From: Canna indica | Lineage: Eukaryota > Streptophyta > Magnoliopsida > Zingiberales > Cannaceae | DNA length: 64,000 nt | Assembly (NCBI GenBank): GCA_034359265.1 | Contig: CP136896.1 | Span: 10,013,501-10,077,500, forward strand | Reading direction: 5' to 3' | Shown: positions 21,705-32,888 of the stretch, one piece after another | Layout of the letters: every line of letters begins with the position of its first letter | Numbering within the stretch: the first letter of the stretch is position 1 | Made by a program: the position numbers and the translations under genes | Notes under the pieces: generated by a model | What the model saw: the letters and a program-made list of their open reading frames with translations, nothing else | What the model was told of the DNA's origin: nothing | The model's database searches: none

Positions 21705-24376
21705 TGTTATATCCGTAAATTTTATATAATTTAATTTAGTTATTTTCAGTCGGACGATGTGGATGCGCATCGAAGCGAGTCGGAAGAAGTGTCGGAAATG
21801 TGAATTAAGGTGAGGCCTTTGCACGTGTTTAGTGATTTGTTTTATTTATTTTTATTTTAGGTTTTGGATTATTTGTTGAGTCGAGTCCGACGATTCGATC
21901 GGAATCTAATTTGGGCAAGTGTGGGTTGAGTTGGGTAGAAGCCGCAGTTGGGTTAAGTGAGGGGTAGAATCGTAAAAATAAAATAAATTAAAATAAGATT
22001 ATATATATATATATATATATATATATAGGTGTAAAAAAAAAAAAAAAAAGAAGGTTTAAGTGGGTGTGCGGTTGCTACAGCCGCACACACACCCGAAATT
22101 AAAAAAAAAAAAAGGGGCGAGCAGAGAGGCGGCGACAGAGGGCGACGGAGGAGGTATTGGAAGGAAGGATTGCCGCCGATGGTGTTGCCGTCGCCGGTGA
22201 TCGTCGACTCAAGGACTTTAGGAAGCATCTTCCCCTTCGATTTCCCTACCGGTGAGTAGTTTTGAATAATAGTTTTGGGGTTTACTTCCCCAAGTAGCCG
22301 CCCCTTAGAAATTGAATTACATGTTGAAATTTTTTGTCGATTGGATTTTTCGTTGATCGTTGTATGTTAGTGAGTTTCTTCCTCGCTCCACTCATGTGAA
22401 ATTGTTTGATCATTTCTGTGGATAGGGCATCTATAAGTGCTTGTTTTTCGATGAAAAGTTTCAATCATTATTTATGTAATGGGAAGATTAGTTACAGATG
22501 ATGGTTCCTCTATATTTGCTTGATTTTGATTAAGATTTCAATATCGATAACTTTTGGTGAACGATCATTTTAGTTTGATAAGACTAGAAAGAATGGAGAA
22601 CGATCTTCATTTTGGAAAAGAAAATATAAAAATGAATTTGCTTATCGTAGACGAGGCGTGCAATTTTGCTATTTGGCTTGGATTTAATTTTTTATCACGA
22701 TGGGGTTTCCTGCAGATTTTTAGGCTTTGTATTAAAGACAATTTACTTGGTTATTCCTAGCATATGCTCACTTATGTTCACCAAATTGTGGTTTTGTATG
22801 CGCACTGCACTGTTTACTTGTGCATATTAAACACAAGTACATGTGCTGATGTTAACTGCTGTCATCTTTTGGAAGTGTACCTAATCCTTATGGGAGAGAC
22901 CCTATGCGGCAGCCCTAAAGAACACCTAGGGTCGGCCAAATACCACAAGAGGGTAGGCTTTACAAGGTATAGATTGGGTGGATAAATGCTAAATTTTAAC
23001 TCCCTATTATATGTTTTCCTTTGTTATAAACTGATTTAGAATAATTCCTTACCTGAGTTCTTAAGGTAGTGGAAATTTAAAGTATGTTAGGTTATATGGT
23101 TTGGTTTGTTTGGTGGAAATATGAAGTTATTGAGTATAACTTGGTATGCGGAAATTTATCTATTGAAAGGCTGAATTTATTTAATGATGCAGAAATTTAG
23201 TTATTTATGCTGAAATTGTGCCCACATGTTGAAATTATACTTAAGGGCTGAAATTGTGTATAAATGCTGAAATTATTTTATTAATGCTGAGATTATCTCT
23301 AAAAGGTTGAAATTAGTTTAGATCGCCGGGATTAAGTGTAGAAATCATAGTGAGAAAGGAATGGTTAGTCATGCGGTTGTATCATGGGTGTTATCTATAA
23401 ATTTCAGATATTTCATTCAGTTTGGAAATCTTTAAACTACGCTATTGTAGGAAACATGTACTTGGAACCATATGGTGTATAAATGCTGGTTTACCTTAAG
23501 TGCTTGTGGTGTTGATGCATTTATTTATTTATTTATTTTATTGTACATGTTTGTGTATGTGAATGAGATGGGGGTTCAGTTGGGCTGATCAGCAGAGGAA
23601 GGGTGGACCGGGAAGCTCGTCAGCGAGCCACACTGACGACCGACCCGGAGTGGCTCTAGTTGGAGGGTTTTTCCCAACCAATTAGGGGTTACTGAGGCTA
23701 GAGGGTTTGCCTAGCTCAGGAACCGTGGGCGGGAAGCTCACTGGGCATGTCCTAGTGACCGACTCGTATCGTTTGGATTTACGTAGATGAAGTATTCATT
23801 TCTGGACTTAAGGAATTATTCATTGGGTTGTGAATTTATCTATTATGTGGTCATTATTATTATTATTAGTTTTTGTATATATAACTAATGATTGTGGACT
23901 GTGGTAGGCTCAGGACCGAGCCACTCACTAAGTTCAATATGGACTTACCTTCTCTTTTTGTTTGTTGTCTTTTGTAGCACCAGGTCAGAACCAGTAGTAG
24001 CACTGGAATGCCAAAGTAGCACAGCTGGGAGCGACAGGTTCAGGGCCGAACTCATGACAAGTCGAAGTTAGAGTTAGGATAGTAGTCAAGTTTAAAGAGA
24101 GTCATGTATCGAGACTTATTGTTTTTTTATTTCATTTGTGGTTTCTTTATTTCATTTATGGTTTCAAACATTCTTTAAAGTTTGTTTCGGTTGAATATTC
24201 ATGTTTCTGTGTTTTATTTAACAAAGGATGAAATTGTTTTGTTTATAACCTTTTGTTAGTGGTTGGAGTTGAAATAAAAAGTTTGGTTTATCTCTATGGT
24301 TTGTGATTTGAGTTAGGCTTCGGGGTATGCTTGTATACCCTGGCCGGTCACACCATTGTGAAATTGGGGTGTGACA
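21705..24376 (+). mobile_element. Family L LTR-like element, plus sense, within gag of Gypsy-2
   Basis: It runs from TGTTATATCC to GGGGTGTGACA. Over its first 250 bp and its last 800 bp it matches, in reverse, the element at 32889-35178. Landmarks are ACCGGTGAGTAG (22249), a stem-loop with ACCGGGAAGCTCGTCAG (23609), CACTCACTAAGTTC with a GGACTT arm (23921), TTTTGTAG (23974) and CTTCGGGGTA (24318). It has a (TA)n tract, two poly(A) tracts (22034, 22099) and a run of about 25-bp repeats with GCTGAAATT at 23150-23330. The left flank does not give a matching 5-bp duplication. Confidence 0.7.
23150..23330. repeat. Degenerate GCTGAAATT tandem repeat
   Basis: Seven or eight units of about 24 bp, each with a variant of ATGCTGAAATT, within the family L element at 21705-24376. 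Confidence 0.7.
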
Positions 24377-24377
24377 C

Positions 24378-24836
24378 TTTGATGATCTATGTGGGAGGCC
24401 TCATCTCAAAAAGCAGAGGTCGACCTACCTGTTCTTTCGTGATGATTATCTCCATCATGCTACGAGCGGTGATACTCACGCTTGGCTGGGTGCTGCTCCC
24501 TTGATTGCGCCAACGCCCTGACCACGATTGTTAACCTTTGGTTCTACGCCTGTAGATCGTCAAACAGACGTCGTAGCTCTTCTAGTGTTGCATTGGCGAG
24601 CACCAGAGCGCCACTCCTGCTGTTTTAGCATCTCTAGTGAGCGGGGGAACACTGGTGCTAGGTTGCTGCTTATGTGCAATGACGTTCGCTTGACTCTGGG
24701 TGCCTACCCGATGGGGTAGGTAAGATTTACTCGACACCATGATGGGCACCAAATATTCTTGCCTGAAGTCGGAGAGATGCGGGTCCATGCGTCTCTTGGT
24801 CCGGCACTGCTCCGGTGGGGGGACCTGTAAAGACAT
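24378..24836 (-). pseudogene. Gypsy-2 gag N-terminal part
   Basis: A minus-strand frame of 84 codons (24582-24836) followed by a weaker frame running to the family L insertion (MEIIITKEQVGRPLLFEMRPP). It precedes the gag C-terminal part in the expected order and is proline- and glutamine-rich. I assign it to gag by position; the sequence itself is not diagnostic. Confidence 0.5.
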
Positions 24837-25125
24837 TTCAACGCTTAAGTAAGAAGGAATTCCAGATGGTGCGTTGTGTATGTTTATAGTGCAGGTTAGG
24901 GATGTCTCGGAGCGATGATGTCTCCCTAAATCTCACGGGGATATGTCCAGAATGGATCGAGGTTTATCCCGAAGATATTAGGCTCATCATTGCAGAATCC
25001 CTGGTAATTAATGAAGGACGTGGGTTTCCTTGTATGGCCGGGTGGAGCCCCCCCCCCCCCCCCAGTTAGGTTATGATTGGCTTGACTCGAGTCTGAGCGT
25101 TTCTCGACCTTAATTCGATCGGGCC
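24837..25125. other. Presumed leader or LTR of Gypsy-2, with poly(C)
   Basis: Non-coding sequence upstream of gag, with a run of 16 C at 25048-25063. No LTR ends could be matched to the other side of the element. Confidence 0.35.
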
Positions 25126-25126
25126 C

Positions 25127-25420
25127 AAAGTGCTAGTCCAGTCCAGAAATACATCAAAACATCCAAAATATATAGTGTACAACAACATCAAATGTATCAT
25201 ATCATCAAGTATCAAATGCCTCAAATATATCAAATCCCAAATAAGGAAAAAGTTCACTATTTATCTTCATCGTTGTCATCATCTTCTTCTTCATTATCAA
25301 GGTCGGAGGAATTGATATTCGTTAGACGTGGTTACTATCATCAACTTTAGGTTAAATATTTTAATTAGGCCAATGGTTTAGACATATGAGGTTGGAGGAT
25401 CAGTTATTTCATTGAAATAT
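25127..25420 (-). pseudogene. Remnant of an older CACTA-type element (C-terminal acidic tail and 3' UTR)
   Basis: The minus strand encodes a short acidic end (SSDLDNEEEDDDNDEDK, stop near 25258), like the C-terminus of CACTA transposases, followed by sequence that matches 61135-61419 nearly base for base. Assignment to CACTA rests on the acidic tail and on TAGCGACG-type repeats next to the second copy (60750-61000). Confidence 0.45.
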
Positions 25421-26482
25421 GGGCATGTTTGGTTAGCAAAAGCAAGTTTGTTTTCATGTTTTCATGCTTTCATGGTTAGCGAAAATGTGTTTCATTTAAT
25501 CTTTTTACGAAATTGAATCGAAACCAGAATGAAATCAGTTTTCTTAATAAAAATGAAAACACTAGAAGGTTGTTTCTTATGGTTTCGAGATTGTCAATTT
25601 CGATATCAAAATACAGTTGAAAAATTGTAATTATAAATAGTTTTTTATATAATCGATTAGTTTACAAATAAATCGAACTAAATCTAATTTATAAAAATAA
25701 AAAATAAATTATTTTTTTTCGTTCAAAACATTATCTTAAATTGACAAGTTAATTAAATCAATTTATATCTAACTGAACTAAATCTAATTTTTAAAATAAC
25801 TCAATTTTCTTAAAGTCGATATATATAATTTAACCAAATCTAATTTTAGACCATTAAAGTTAATTTTTTAAAAATTTCATAATATTTATTAATTGATTTT
25901 ATATATAATTGAACCAAAAAATCTTAAATTACTAATAGCTTAATTAAATCTTACAAATATTTTACCATCATATTAGCAAATAAATTTATAAACTAACTAC
26001 AAATACATAATTAATATTTTACGAGCCTATAAAGTTTTTTTTCCATCTTCATAATAGATTAATTATAAAATAAAATTGATAATTATACATAGAAGCTAAT
26101 AACATTGATAACTAGGATTATTAACTTTTTTGGATTGATTAAATTTTAATTTCTTTAAAAAATGGATAAGAAAAACAAATTTATCTTAGTTGTTTGCATT
26201 TCAAATTATAGTGTTGGATTACCTTACATTTATCAATATGCGATTTTCTTCTACAATCATATTAAATTTTAATGAATTGTTCCATATAAATTAGTTTACT
26301 TTGTTCAATGAAAATTAATATTATTTACTAGTTTCAACTAACTAAAATTAATGTTATTTTCATTAACCTAATACGTTTTTAAAAAACTAAAAGCTAAAGA
26401 CCGAAATCAAGTTTTCAAAATTAATTTTTTATTTTCTCCAAAACAAAATGGGAAGATAGTTTTTGCTAAACAAATAGCAGTT
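25421..26482. mobile_element. MITE-like element (family M), old copy
   Basis: It begins GGGCATGTTTGGTTAGCAAAA and ends TTTTTGCTAAACAAATAGCA, diverged inverted ends of the same type as the copy at 50527-51357, to which it is similar along most of its length in reverse orientation. It has no coding capacity and is AT-rich. The same left junction with the CACTA remnant is seen at 61419/61420. Confidence 0.65.
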
Positions 26483-26869
26483 CGATATATAAAATATTGA
26501 CATCGGTTCAAAACTACTCAATTAACTACAATAAGATGTTTGTAAGTGAAAAAACCAATTAATAATTGTCTCAAATTAAATAATTACTCTTAGTTTGGAA
26601 AACTTAATTATATACTCTTTATGGCCATTATTGTAATCGATCAAAATAGTTAGAAACATTGTTTTTTTTTTTAAAAAAAAAAGAAAAAAAAATCATAACC
26701 TAGTAAATAAGATCCCACTCAAATTGGAAGGAGGCCTAGGGAACGGCCTGACATAGAAACATTGTTAACTCATTTTTTCTCTTGCATAATTTTTTTTTAC
26801 CAAAAAAATAATCTTTATTAAAGACTTAAAAAAACTACAATGTCAAATGTCTTGAACCAAAATTTCCTT

Positions 26870-28190
26870 CAACTCAGGAGGTCTATTGCTGGACCAGATA
26901 TAACTGGCCCTAAGGGATCTAGCTCTATTGGCTGCCCAGTGAGCAGCCTTATTACCCTCCCTAAAATAAAATTTAAAGCTCACAACTTTACATAAGGACT
27001 TTTATATCCAAGATAATAAAATTAATTTCTCCAAGGAGAATCAATGTCATGCTCCAATACAACCATCAAAGTTTTAGAGTCGGTCTCAATATAGAAAAGT
27101 TAAAGGTCGTGTTCAATTGTCAATTTGAGCCATTCCTTTATTGCTAAAGCCTCTAATTGTAGAATATCCTCTTCTTCCAAAAATAGAGAGTGAGCCAAAG
27201 AACAAGAACCATAACATTCCTTAAAATTAACCCAATTCTATCTGCACGATGCAAAACAGAAGCATCACAATTCAGTTTTAGTAATCCCTGTTCAGGAGTA
27301 ATCTATTTAACATCCTTCCTACAATTGATATTTGTTCCCTCGGAATTGGTTAAGGTCATGTGCTCACCAATATAAGATAGGATTTTCAGCACAAGACTTT
27401 TAGGGGTAGGCTGCCTAATCTCGTGAAGCAAATAGTTCCTAGCATGCCAGATGAACCAACAAGATATTGCAATAATAGCTTTAAAGTGCTGCTGAGATTT
27501 CATATTCCCAATAGAACTATCAAGCCATGTGCCATCACTCCATTCAGTCCTATTAGAAAAACTTAACCCAGATTCAACTGACAGCATATCTCAAACAGAA
27601 GAGGAAAGAGGACATTCAAAAAATAAATGATCAATTGATTCAATTGCATTAGAGCAAAATAAGCAAAGATTTGAAGGACATGTCCCCAAAGAATAGAGAT
27701 TAAGTCGAGTAGGAAGTCTGAGATGAATTAACTTCCAAATAAAGATCTTGATTTTATGAGGGACATTTAACTTTTAAAGTTATTTCTAGGCAAAATTATT
27801 CTCAACAGAACTAGATTCATGGCTTCGTAGGAACTTGTAAGGTGACTTAGTGGTAACTCTACCCCGGTCTCATTCATCCAGATATAATTATCATCATCGA
27901 GATTAGAAGGCAAGTCTAACTTTAAAATGGATTTCCCATAACAAAGTCAAACATATTCAAACACAAGTCAACATTCAAACTCTAATTATTCAAAAGATAA
28001 TTGACATTAACATCATCATTAACATCATTAATATTTACAAAAGTAGACTTCATAAATAAAGATAAATCACTTACCAATAATCATGCATAATAGAGCAAGA
28101 TGAACAAGAATTAACAATTTTAAAAAAAACCAGGAATCAGTTTATAAAAAGCTTCAGCAAATAATCTCCAACTGAAAGAGCACTTAGCAG
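26870..28190 (-). pseudogene. LINE-1 C-terminal region and RNase H
   Basis: The reverse complement of 27303-27587 gives an AIISCWFIWHARNYLLHE stretch typical of the zinc-ribbon/linker region of plant LINE ORF2 proteins. Further on (27250-26870), LNCDASVLHRADRIGL, the start of a type I RNase H with the first aspartate, and an REGNKAAHWAANRA end motif are recognisable, with stops between. An AT-rich part near 27930-28130 shows no motif. Confidence 0.7.
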
Positions 28191-28200
28191 GTACCAAGAC

Positions 28201-28408
28201 CAGGGGTGAAGGCGGAAAATTATTTCAGGGGTGCAAAATATAAAATCGAATGTCATGGAGGCAATTGTATGGTAAAAAATATTTTTAGAGGGGGCAAATA
28301 TAACTAAATACTAATATATAATATATATATATTAGTATATATTTCTAAGGGGGAGACTAATATTAGAGGGGTAATTGCCCCCCGGGCAATACATTGGCTC
28401 CGCCCATG
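28201..28408. mobile_element. Small hAT-like element in LINE-1
   Basis: The left end CAGGGGTGAAGGCGG and the right end TTGGCTCCGCCCATG are imperfect inverted repeats of the same type as the element at 29786-30442. The flanks ACCAAGAC and ACAGAGAT agree at about 5 of 8 places, an eroded duplication. 208 bp, non-coding, with an AT core that is itself palindromic (ACTAATATATAATATATATATATTAGT region). Confidence 0.5.
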
Positions 28409-29310
28409 ACAGAGATCCTAAGAGAAATCAAATCAGGGTACTTAGATTTGACCATTTTGACCCAAATAAAATCACAATTATTAAGGTAAAGACTACTCCT
28501 CTTAGCCTGAAGAACCTTATTTTTCAGGTCTAATCTATGAAGCCGCATACCACATTGATCTTTGGGCAAGTAACAGTCTCCCACTTAATCAAGTGAATAC
28601 CTTTGTTATGAAAAGAATTACTCCACAAGAAGGACTTAATCAAACTCTCAATTTTATTGAGACAATCAGCAAAACACCAAGTAATAGCCATAACATGAAT
28701 AGGAATCGAGTTTAAAACAGAATTGATTAAAGTAATTCTACCATCCCGAGACAAATAATTAGATTGCCACACACTAAGTTTAGACTGAACCTTATCAATT
28801 ATATAATTGTATCCTTAGGTGGTCTACGAGGAGATATCATGGAACCCAAATACTTGAAAGAGAAATTGCCAACTTTCATATTCAACTAAGAAGATATTTC
28901 TCTAATCCTGCTAGAAGGCACCCCTTTAGGAAAGAAAATTTTAGATTTCTCAAAATTAACATACTAACCAGTCAAATCTTTGTAGGGATTGAAAATGGAT
29001 TTAATAGATCTAAGACTCTTCTTATTAGCTCTAAAAGCAAAGAGGATGTCATCTGCAAACATTATATGACTAATTTTTAAATTATTCCTAATTTTGAAGG
29101 GAGTTAATTAATTTACATCCATAACTTTGTTTAATAGGGTAGTAAGAGTTTTAGCAACTAAGATATAGAGATAGGGGGAAAGGGGGTCCCCTTGCCTCAC
29201 ACCATAATAAGAAGCAAAGAAATAAAAAACTACCCCATTAATTAGACAAGCAAGACTGGCAATAGATAATGAAAGGAATAGTGCCCTTGAGCCAATCACA
29301 TATCGATGTG
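28409..29310 (-). pseudogene. LINE-1 reverse transcriptase, C-terminal half
   Basis: The reverse complement has GVRQGDPLSPYLYILVAKTL (about 29130-29200), the diagnostic RT box B' of plant L1 elements, a degenerate FADD region near 29060 (IMFADDILFAF) and YLSRDGRITLINSVLNSIPIH with KGIHLIKWETVTCPK (28540-28770). The N-terminal half continues beyond the LTR-like insertion at 32030. Confidence 0.85.
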
Positions 29311-29785
29311 TTTAGGGACTATTCAAGGATAATCAACTTAATAAGGCAACTTTTAATCATATGCTGCATCTTTATTCATAAAGATTGTGATGAACCCCAT
29401 GAACCTGGGCAAATGATTCTAAGGTCATGATGAGATCATGCCAGTGAGACTTGGAGTCCAAATGCCCATGTTCTAAATGTTCCTAGTCGTAGGATCACCA
29501 ATTAGGGAATTAGTGATTTCGGATAGACTAGTGCACTTGGTACATGCCCTATACGATAAGGGGTAGTTGATCTCGCAGTTACCTATGAGCCGTCATTAAT
29601 GTACAAGTGCAGGTGCTCTTTAGGGAATGCTGAACAGACCTGCATGAGGAACACAAAATGGAATCCTTACATGAGTGTCAATAGGATGTTCCTCGGGTGA
29701 TAGTAGTTGCAAGCAGTCCTTGGACCTAAGGTTGCTATGATTACCCTATGAGTGACGACCCATTGCTTTGGTTCTACCCTACGTG

Positions 29786-30442
29786 CAGGGGTGGAGCTAG
29801 TAGAGAAAGATGGGGGTGGGGGGGGGGGGGGGGGGGGGAATCCCCCCCCCCCCCCCCCCCCCCCCCCCAACTCAAATTTGATATATATTTTTCTTGTACA
29901 TGACTTTCATAGTATGATTGATGGTTTTGCCCCTGTCTATTTTAGAGAATTACTCTCCTATTTCGAACTTTTTATCATGTTTTGCCCCCTACAAGTTATA
30001 AAATCCCCCCTATCCCGAAATTATATCATTTTCCTCTTTCTTTCTCCGGATACCTAACCCCCTTCCAGATCTTCTATCGACCGCTCCCAATCTCCCGGTC
30101 TTGTCCGTGTGCTTCGGCCAGGCGACCATTCTGGCGCCAACTCGGCGAGTCGGCATCCCGCGTGCTCCTTTCCCTCTACTCGGCAATCTCCTACCATCCC
30201 ATGTCTGCCCAGTCCAGAGTCGGTGTCCCGCGTCTCCCTCCCAATCTCTTGTCGTCGTGCGTATGCTCAGTCCAGAGTCGACATCCCGCGTCCGGAGATA
30301 ATTTTAGGATTTATTATTTGAGCTTTAGGATTGATTTGTTGCCCCCAATCAATTAATTTGTTGTTTGAGCTTTAGGATTTAGAAAGTATCTGTTCATTTG
30401 AGAGTCTGCCCCCATCCAATTTAATTTCTGGCTCCGCCACTG
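29786..30442. mobile_element. hAT-type non-autonomous element with G/C tract
   Basis: The ends CAGGGGTGGAGCTAG and CTGGCTCCGCCACTG are imperfect inverted repeats. The flanks are a perfect 8-bp duplication CCTACGTG (29778-29785 and 30443-30450), the hAT hallmark. It is 657 bp and non-coding. Near the left end lies a run of 21 G, AAT, then 27 C. The short frames over the tract (polyglycine or polyproline) are artefacts of composition. Confidence 0.85.
29818..29868. repeat. G21-AAT-C27 inverted homopolymer
   Basis: 21 G (29818-29838) are followed by AAT and 27 C (29842-29868), so one strand can pair with itself over about 20 bp, and the G tract could form quadruplexes. Run lengths may be inexact because such tracts are hard to sequence and assemble. 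Confidence 0.85.
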
Positions 30443-31395
30443 CCTACGTGGCCCTCAATGTCATGTGTCAGGTATTACTGGGCATGGGGAAGCATTCATG
30501 GAGGTAGGTGAGCAATCAACATGGAATTGGTTACTCCTAGTGAGAGGAGATAGTATCCTATGTGTCCCTGCAAGTGTGGACTCGGAAATCTATGGCCAGA
30601 GTAGACATGAAAGTCAGGAAGATGTTTATGATATTTAATCATTGAGACAATATCTTGGCAAGTGGAATACATATGAATCAGTATTAGGGTTTGACACTTC
30701 TTCCGTACCCTAGCCGACTTCGGGATATTGTAACAGAGGGACTTCGTTGCATGGTAACTAATCACCGAAGGGCATTTGATCCCCTGTAGATTGAACCTCA
30801 CACTATTCGGGTAGTCATGACACGTTGCTAGACGTCAATCTTGACTTGTGAGTGAAGTCTTTCACGACCACACTATAGGGATTTAGTGGTGGCTCATAAG
30901 ATTCGAATAAAAGTCGTTCTATCAGATCTGACTCTCCGTTATTATGCACAACTCACTACTGGCTTAGTGTGGGGCTCAATGAGTCACACACAACAGGCTA
31001 ACCTCGTAACGGACCTTATGAGAAAAGTCCGAATACGACACTATATGTCTACTAGCATGGACATGCTGTAACTCGATCACCGATCTCGTTTACGAACATA
31101 ATAGAAAATGTTATTCCTATAAGGAACGAATACACGATGAAGGAGTTTCTTGGTAACCCTAATTTGTAGGGCATACCTAATTATAGGGATTGGCACATGA
31201 TAAATCCTAATCAGTAGAAATTTAATTTATAGAAATAAATTAAAGTTTATATTTAGTTGGATTTAATTAATTTTGAATTAATTATAAATCTATTAAATAT
31301 AAATTATTGTTTTGGAGGAAATTTCAGAATTTTAAATTATGGGGAGAGGTTTTAAAAAAGGGGGCCAGGTCTACCTTGGTAGCCGCCTATGCCCC

Positions 31396-31406
31396 TTATA
31401 AATAGG
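31396..31406 (+). promoter_or_regulatory. Candidate TATA box of the LTR-like element
   Basis: TTATAAATAGG, followed by GC-richer leader-like sequence, at a position normal for the U3/R border of an LTR. Confidence 0.4.
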
Positions 31407-32029
31407 TGGTCTAACCTCCTTCAAGGGGGTTAAGCAAATTGGTTATTCATCTTGGAGAAGATTAAGGTTTGGATTCTTGAGAGGATTCTTGAAGAGAAAG
31501 GCTCCCAAGAACTCCTCTTCATCTCCATGGGTGGCCGGCCATCAAGATCCTCCATCCCCGGTTTTGCGAAGCCAAATCGAAGGTGTTTTCTTCTTGGGTG
31601 TGCCGCTTATTTCACATTCTTGAAGGAGTTCATGAAGGACAGCGAGGTATTCCTTAATCTACCTTATTGTTCTGTTGTTTTCTCATCCCTTTTCCTCCCT
31701 CTTGGTGCTCGGTTCTTGGTGGAAGAGTTAGTTTCACCTTGGTGCGTTTTGGGGTTGAGATTGCCTCTCCGTTGAGCCACAACGAGTCCCGGTGTTCGCT
31801 GCCCCTTTGTTGCATGACACTTGGTGTGGACTTACGTTGGAGGACGTGCACGTGTGCGTCTTGAAACAAGAATAGGAGCAGTCATACCATATGCGGTATA
31901 AGGTATATCTTCTCCTTCTACTCGTCGATTAAATTCCTTAAAGATTGCTAAAGTAGATCGCTGATTTCAAGATAGTTTGAATTTTTTAAATTGCTACTTC
32001 CGCCGCGTTTTCGATTCCTATCCCAATAG

Positions 32030-32760
32030 ATAAACATGAAGTAATTCAAGTAATGAATCTTTTCAGGAAAATTACAAGCATGCAATACTGCAAATATAGC
32101 AGGCCAAGATAACTTATCATAAGCTTTCTCAAAATCAATTTTAACTAGAATAGAAGGATTCTTGTCTTTAGTATCATAAATAGGAAGGGCTATTTCCTGA
32201 CCAATAAGAATATTGTCATAAATACTTCTATCCTTTAAAAAGTCATATTGATCATAAGAAATAAACTCAAAAAGTACATACTCGAGTCTATTAGCAAGGA
32301 CTTTAGCAACAATTCTATAAGAAATGTTACAAAGCGCTATCGGTCTAAAATATTTAATTACAGTGGGTTTATTACATTTGGAAATGAAAGTTAATACAGT
32401 TTTGTTCCAATCCAAACGTAACAAAGCCGAATCATAGAAAGCATGCATGCAGTTCATAAAAGAATGAGAAATAATAGACCAATAATATTTGTAAAACTCA
32501 ACTGTAAACCCATCGTATCTAGGACTCTTACCATTTGGCATGGACTTTACCAGTTTACCACCTCCCAAATTTCATCCTCAGTAAAGGAAGCAACTAAACT
32601 AGCACTAGTATTAGTAGGAATTTTCAAAAAACAAGCAGAAAGAGAAGCATTCCAAATTGACAAAGAGGAACCATACCATAAATTCATATAAACATCCATA
32701 AAAAGTGAGAGAATCTCATTATTAGAAGTATAATAAACCACCTGCCAGTATGGAATTAAT
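32030..32760 (-). pseudogene. LINE-1 reverse transcriptase, N-terminal half
   Basis: A 206-codon frame contains MPNGKSPRYDGFTVEFYK, FISKCNKPTVIKYFRPIALCNISYRIVAKVLANRL and VKIDFEKAYDKLSWPAIF, the standard opening blocks of plant L1 RT with the first catalytic aspartate (KIDFEKAYD). The frame runs into the LTR-like insertion at 32028. Confidence 0.92.
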
Positions 32761-32888
32761 TATATTAACCCTACGTCTCATAGTCACATATGATGAAAAT
32801 ATGCCGTATTGGAATCCTCATAAGTGATCCATCTAGTCTTGGCCTTACTCCACCACTTGATGGAAATTTGCCTTCTAATGGCATTTGC
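32690..32888. repeat. LINE-1 segment, first unit of a tandem duplication
   Basis: The stretch from about 32690 to the solo LTR, continued at 35184-35217 beyond it, is repeated at about 35218-35480 with about 95% likeness (ACATCC(A/G)TAAAAAG to TTTATTACATAGAGACC and further). The solo LTR at 32889 sits inside the first unit, so the duplication came before that insertion. Confidence 0.8.

Larger units (their letters stand above)
10331..25125 (-). mobile_element. Ty3/gypsy retrotransposon, decayed, with nested insertions (Gypsy-2)
   Basis: On the minus strand the order gag, protease, reverse transcriptase, RNase H, integrase runs from about 24.8 kb down to 10.56 kb, interrupted by insertions at 21285-24376 and 11233-17175. 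After the integrase comes a post-pol stretch (10331-10559) with GTACTCTTTTTCC and GGTTTTAACGAGGCA, a phrase I recall downstream of pol in Tat/Athila-type elements. No chromodomain was seen. LTR boundaries could not be fixed. Stops occur throughout. Its RT and integrase resemble Gypsy-1 closely, so both belong to one family. Confidence 0.8.
29311..32028 (+). mobile_element. LTR-like insertion in LINE-1 RT
   Basis: The LINE RT frame is broken between about 29310 and 32029, so this 2.7 kb is an insertion; without the hAT element inside it, it is about 2.05 kb. It starts TGTGTTTAGGG and ends near CCTATCCCAATA. It has a TATA box (TTATAAATAGG, 31396) and transcribed-leader-like sequence after it, as in an LTR promoter, here on +. 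No protein is encoded. The exact ends and target duplication could not be confirmed, so the class is inferred. Confidence 0.5.

Noticed and set aside
29667..30057. Polyglycine/polyproline frames
   Set aside because: They are created by the G/C tract of the hAT element.
31452..31864. Frames of 65-107 codons downstream of the TATA box at 31396
   Set aside because: No motif or homology; they lie in the leader of an LTR-like element and overlap in three frames.
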